Below are positions 62,646 to 64,000 of a DNA stretch of 64,000 bases, in pieces. The notes beneath the pieces are model-generated. The model worked only from the letters and a program-made list of their open reading frames with translations, was not told the DNA's origin and did no database searches. The position numbers and the translations under genes were made by a program. Every line of letters starts with the position of its first letter. Positions within the stretch are counted from its first letter, which is position 1. This stretch comes from Streptomyces sp. NBC_00425 (GTDB taxonomy: Bacteria > Actinomycetota > Actinomycetes > Streptomycetales > Streptomycetaceae), in assembly GCF_036030735.1 (NCBI RefSeq), contig NZ_CP107928.1:8742001-8806000 (forward strand), in the 5' to 3' direction.

Positions 62646-63053
62646 TCAGGGGCGGGTACGGGTGCTGACGCGCGGGGCGTTGTAGTCGTCGTCCGGGACG
62701 TGTTCGAGCCAGGTGGTGTCGTCCGTCTCCCACAGCGCGAGATGGACCATGAACTGGTCGGGAGCGGCACCGTGCCAGTGCTCCTCACCCGGGGGTGTGT
62801 GGATGACGTCGCCGGGATGGGCCTCGGTGACGTCGCCGCCACGGGACTGCACCAGCGCGACGCCCTCGACGATGTAGAGGGTCTGGCCCAGGGCGTGGGA
62901 GTGCCACGCGGTGCGGGCGCCGGGAGTGAATCGGACCAGGTTGGCCCGCATCCGCGAGGGGTGCTCACCGCGGTGGATCACGTCGGCGTAGGCGTCGCCG
63001 GTGAACCACTCGGCCGGGAGCTTCATGGTGGGAGGCCGCTTCAGCAGTTCCAT
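62646..63053 (-). CDS. Single-domain cupin protein
   Basis: This 135-aa cupin has a metal motif WHSHALGQTLYIVEGVALVQSRGG, with His in PGEEHWHGAAP. Small cupins next to carboxymuconolactone decarboxylase-like genes are common in actinobacteria and often form one redox-stress operon with a dehydrogenase; function unproven. A ribosome site GGAGGAACG lies before the ATG at 63053. The neighbours on both sides are on the same strand. Confidence 0.85.
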   Translation of the reverse strand: MELLKRPPTMKLPAEWFTGDAYADVIHRGEHPSRMRANLVRFTPGARTAWHSHALGQTLYIVEGVALVQSRGGDVTEAHPGDVIHTPPGEEHWHGAAPDQFMVHLALWETDDTTWLEHVPDDDYNAPRVSTRTRP

Positions 63054-63149
63054 GGTGTGTCGTTCCTCCGGTGTGGTGCTGCCGCCGGACCATGCGGCGG
63101 CGAGGTGGGGGGAGCCCGGGACGTGGGGGTGTGCCTGGGCGGAGGAGTA

Positions 63150-63482
63150 TCAGCCGGACTGGTCGGACTTCTCCACGATCTCCTTGAGCTGGGTCATCGC
63201 AGTCATGGCGTTGGGCCATCCGGCGTAGAAGGCCAGATGGGTGATGGCCTCGACCAGCTCGTCCTTGGTCACGCCGTTCTCCAGCGCCTTGCCGAGGTGG
63301 AAGCTGAGCTGGTCGGCTCGGTACAGGGCGGCGAGAGCGGTGACGGTGACGAGGCTGCGGTCGCGCGGGGACAGACCCGGCCGCTCCCAGATGTCGCCGA
63401 ACAGGACGGTGTCGGTCACCTCCGCGAGCTTGGGGGCGAACTCCTGGATCGCCGGCGGCGCGAACTTCTTCCGTTCTGACAT
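63150..63482 (-). CDS. Carboxymuconolactone decarboxylase (CMD/AhpD-like) family protein
   Basis: This 110-aa all-helical protein has LFGDIWERPGLSPRDRSLVTVTALAALYRADQLSFHLGKALENGVTKDELVEAITHLAFYAGWPNAM, the CMD family core. It lacks the CxxC of AhpD peroxidase partners, so it is nearer to the gamma-carboxymuconolactone decarboxylase branch, though shorter. It is co-oriented with the cupin and dehydrogenase genes. Confidence 0.87.
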   Translation of the reverse strand: MSERKKFAPPAIQEFAPKLAEVTDTVLFGDIWERPGLSPRDRSLVTVTALAALYRADQLSFHLGKALENGVTKDELVEAITHLAFYAGWPNAMTAMTQLKEIVEKSDQSG

Positions 63483-63588
63483 GAGGTGGTGCTCCTAGCC
63501 TGTGTGCGGGGGGATTCACGCCGCTCGGTCTTGAGCCGGGTGGCGGGAGGGGTGCTCACCGAAGAACGAGGTGACTCGGCGAGGGCGG

Positions 63589-64000
63589 TCAGACGTATTC
63601 GTCCTCGCCGTGTGGGTCGAAGCGGGACGTACCGTCGATCCAGAACAACTCCGTCGGCACCCCGGCGCAGGCGACTGGATCGCGGAAGACGACCGGGTCC
63701 TGACCGCCACCGAGCCGGACGCGCAGCAGGCCGCCGAGGCAGGCGGCGCTGACCGTGCCGACCGCCCTGATGCGACGGTCGCTCATGGCGGCGTACACCG
63801 CGTGGCCGCTGCTGGAGATGCCCAGCACGCCGAGGCGCTCGGGAGGGACGCCCTTCCGGGTGCTGAGGTAGCTGACGGCGCTCTTGACGTCCTCGCCTCG
63901 CCGGACGGGGTGCTCCAGGAAATAACGGCGTTCGCCTTCACTCGCGCCTGGTGAGCGGCGTCGAAGGCGAGGGCGGCGAAGCCCGCCACGGTCGGACGCC
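63589..64000 (-). pseudogene. Broken alpha/beta hydrolase (DLH-like), cut by the window edge
   Basis: On the minus strand the 5' part reads [14 protein letters not shown] and then shifts frame near 63951. It continues [53 protein letters not shown] and [24 protein letters not shown], and then stops. The nucleophile elbow (GISSSGH) is altered. About 100 residues are missing between [11 protein letters not shown] and GVPTELFW, and the C-terminal helix is lost. It is a clear remnant of a dienelactone-hydrolase-like protein; the gene runs past base 64000. Confidence 0.7.

Overview
The window reads as chromosomal DNA of a Streptomyces or close relative. Base composition is very high in GC, GTG starts and 4-nt start/stop overlaps are common, many genes have GGAGG-type ribosome sites, and a mycothiol-dependent maleylpyruvate isomerase (an actinobacterial enzyme) is present. 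No rRNA, tRNA or CRISPR was seen. The content is metabolic and accessory: aromatic-acid catabolism, many oxidoreductases, local regulators and many decayed genes.

Layout. 1-3.3 kb: end of a UvrA-like ATPase gene, a DUF6479 membrane protein, a Cys-rich copper-binding protein and an acyl-CoA dehydrogenase. 4-10.2 kb: oxidoreductases, an XRE/MmyB-like regulator, a DJ-1/PfpI protein and a SnoaL-like protein, with flavodoxin and SDR remnants. 10.3-15.2 kb: a decayed IS21-type element, a VioB-like ferritin-fold protein, an uncharacterised gene pair with one member frameshifted, and a DUF418 remnant. 15.2-25.6 kb: a repeat-bearing gap, an SDR remnant, a complete paoABCD-like Tat-exported aldehyde oxidase operon, two MarR regulators, an SDR and an aldehyde dehydrogenase. 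An operator-like palindrome TCAARTGYTTGA lies upstream of four of these units. 26.6-30.4 kb: an ABC exporter with a NarL-type two-component system.

30.8-40 kb is the least described part. It holds a TetR regulator, an aromatic flavoprotein hydroxylase, and an operon of a methyltransferase-like protein, a double-cupin protein and a zinc-type dehydrogenase. A second dehydrogenase and a Tat-exported dihydroxybenzoate-decarboxylase-like amidohydrolase follow. Three predicted promoters here carry the same GTTCAAGAGA element 7-8 nt after the -10 box. The amidohydrolase looks like a fusion: a Tat leader closely similar to that of paoA has been joined in frame to a gene that still keeps its own ribosome site and start codon.

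41-49 kb is a complete salicylate-to-central-metabolism operon of the sdg type. Salicylate is activated through salicylyl-AMP to salicylyl-CoA (SdgA/SdgB-like) and 5-hydroxylated (SdgC-like). Gentisate is then opened (gentisate 1,2-dioxygenase), isomerised with mycothiol, and cleaved to fumarate and pyruvate. A divergent IclR regulator lies on one side and a strong hairpin terminator on the other.

49.4-64 kb: a monooxygenase and an alpha/beta hydrolase facing a TetR gene with three operator copies, a second Tat amidohydrolase, an OmpR-type two-component system, two more amidohydrolases around an aldo/keto reductase, a Na+/H+ antiporter, and a run of small redox and stress genes ending in a broken alpha/beta hydrolase cut by the window edge.
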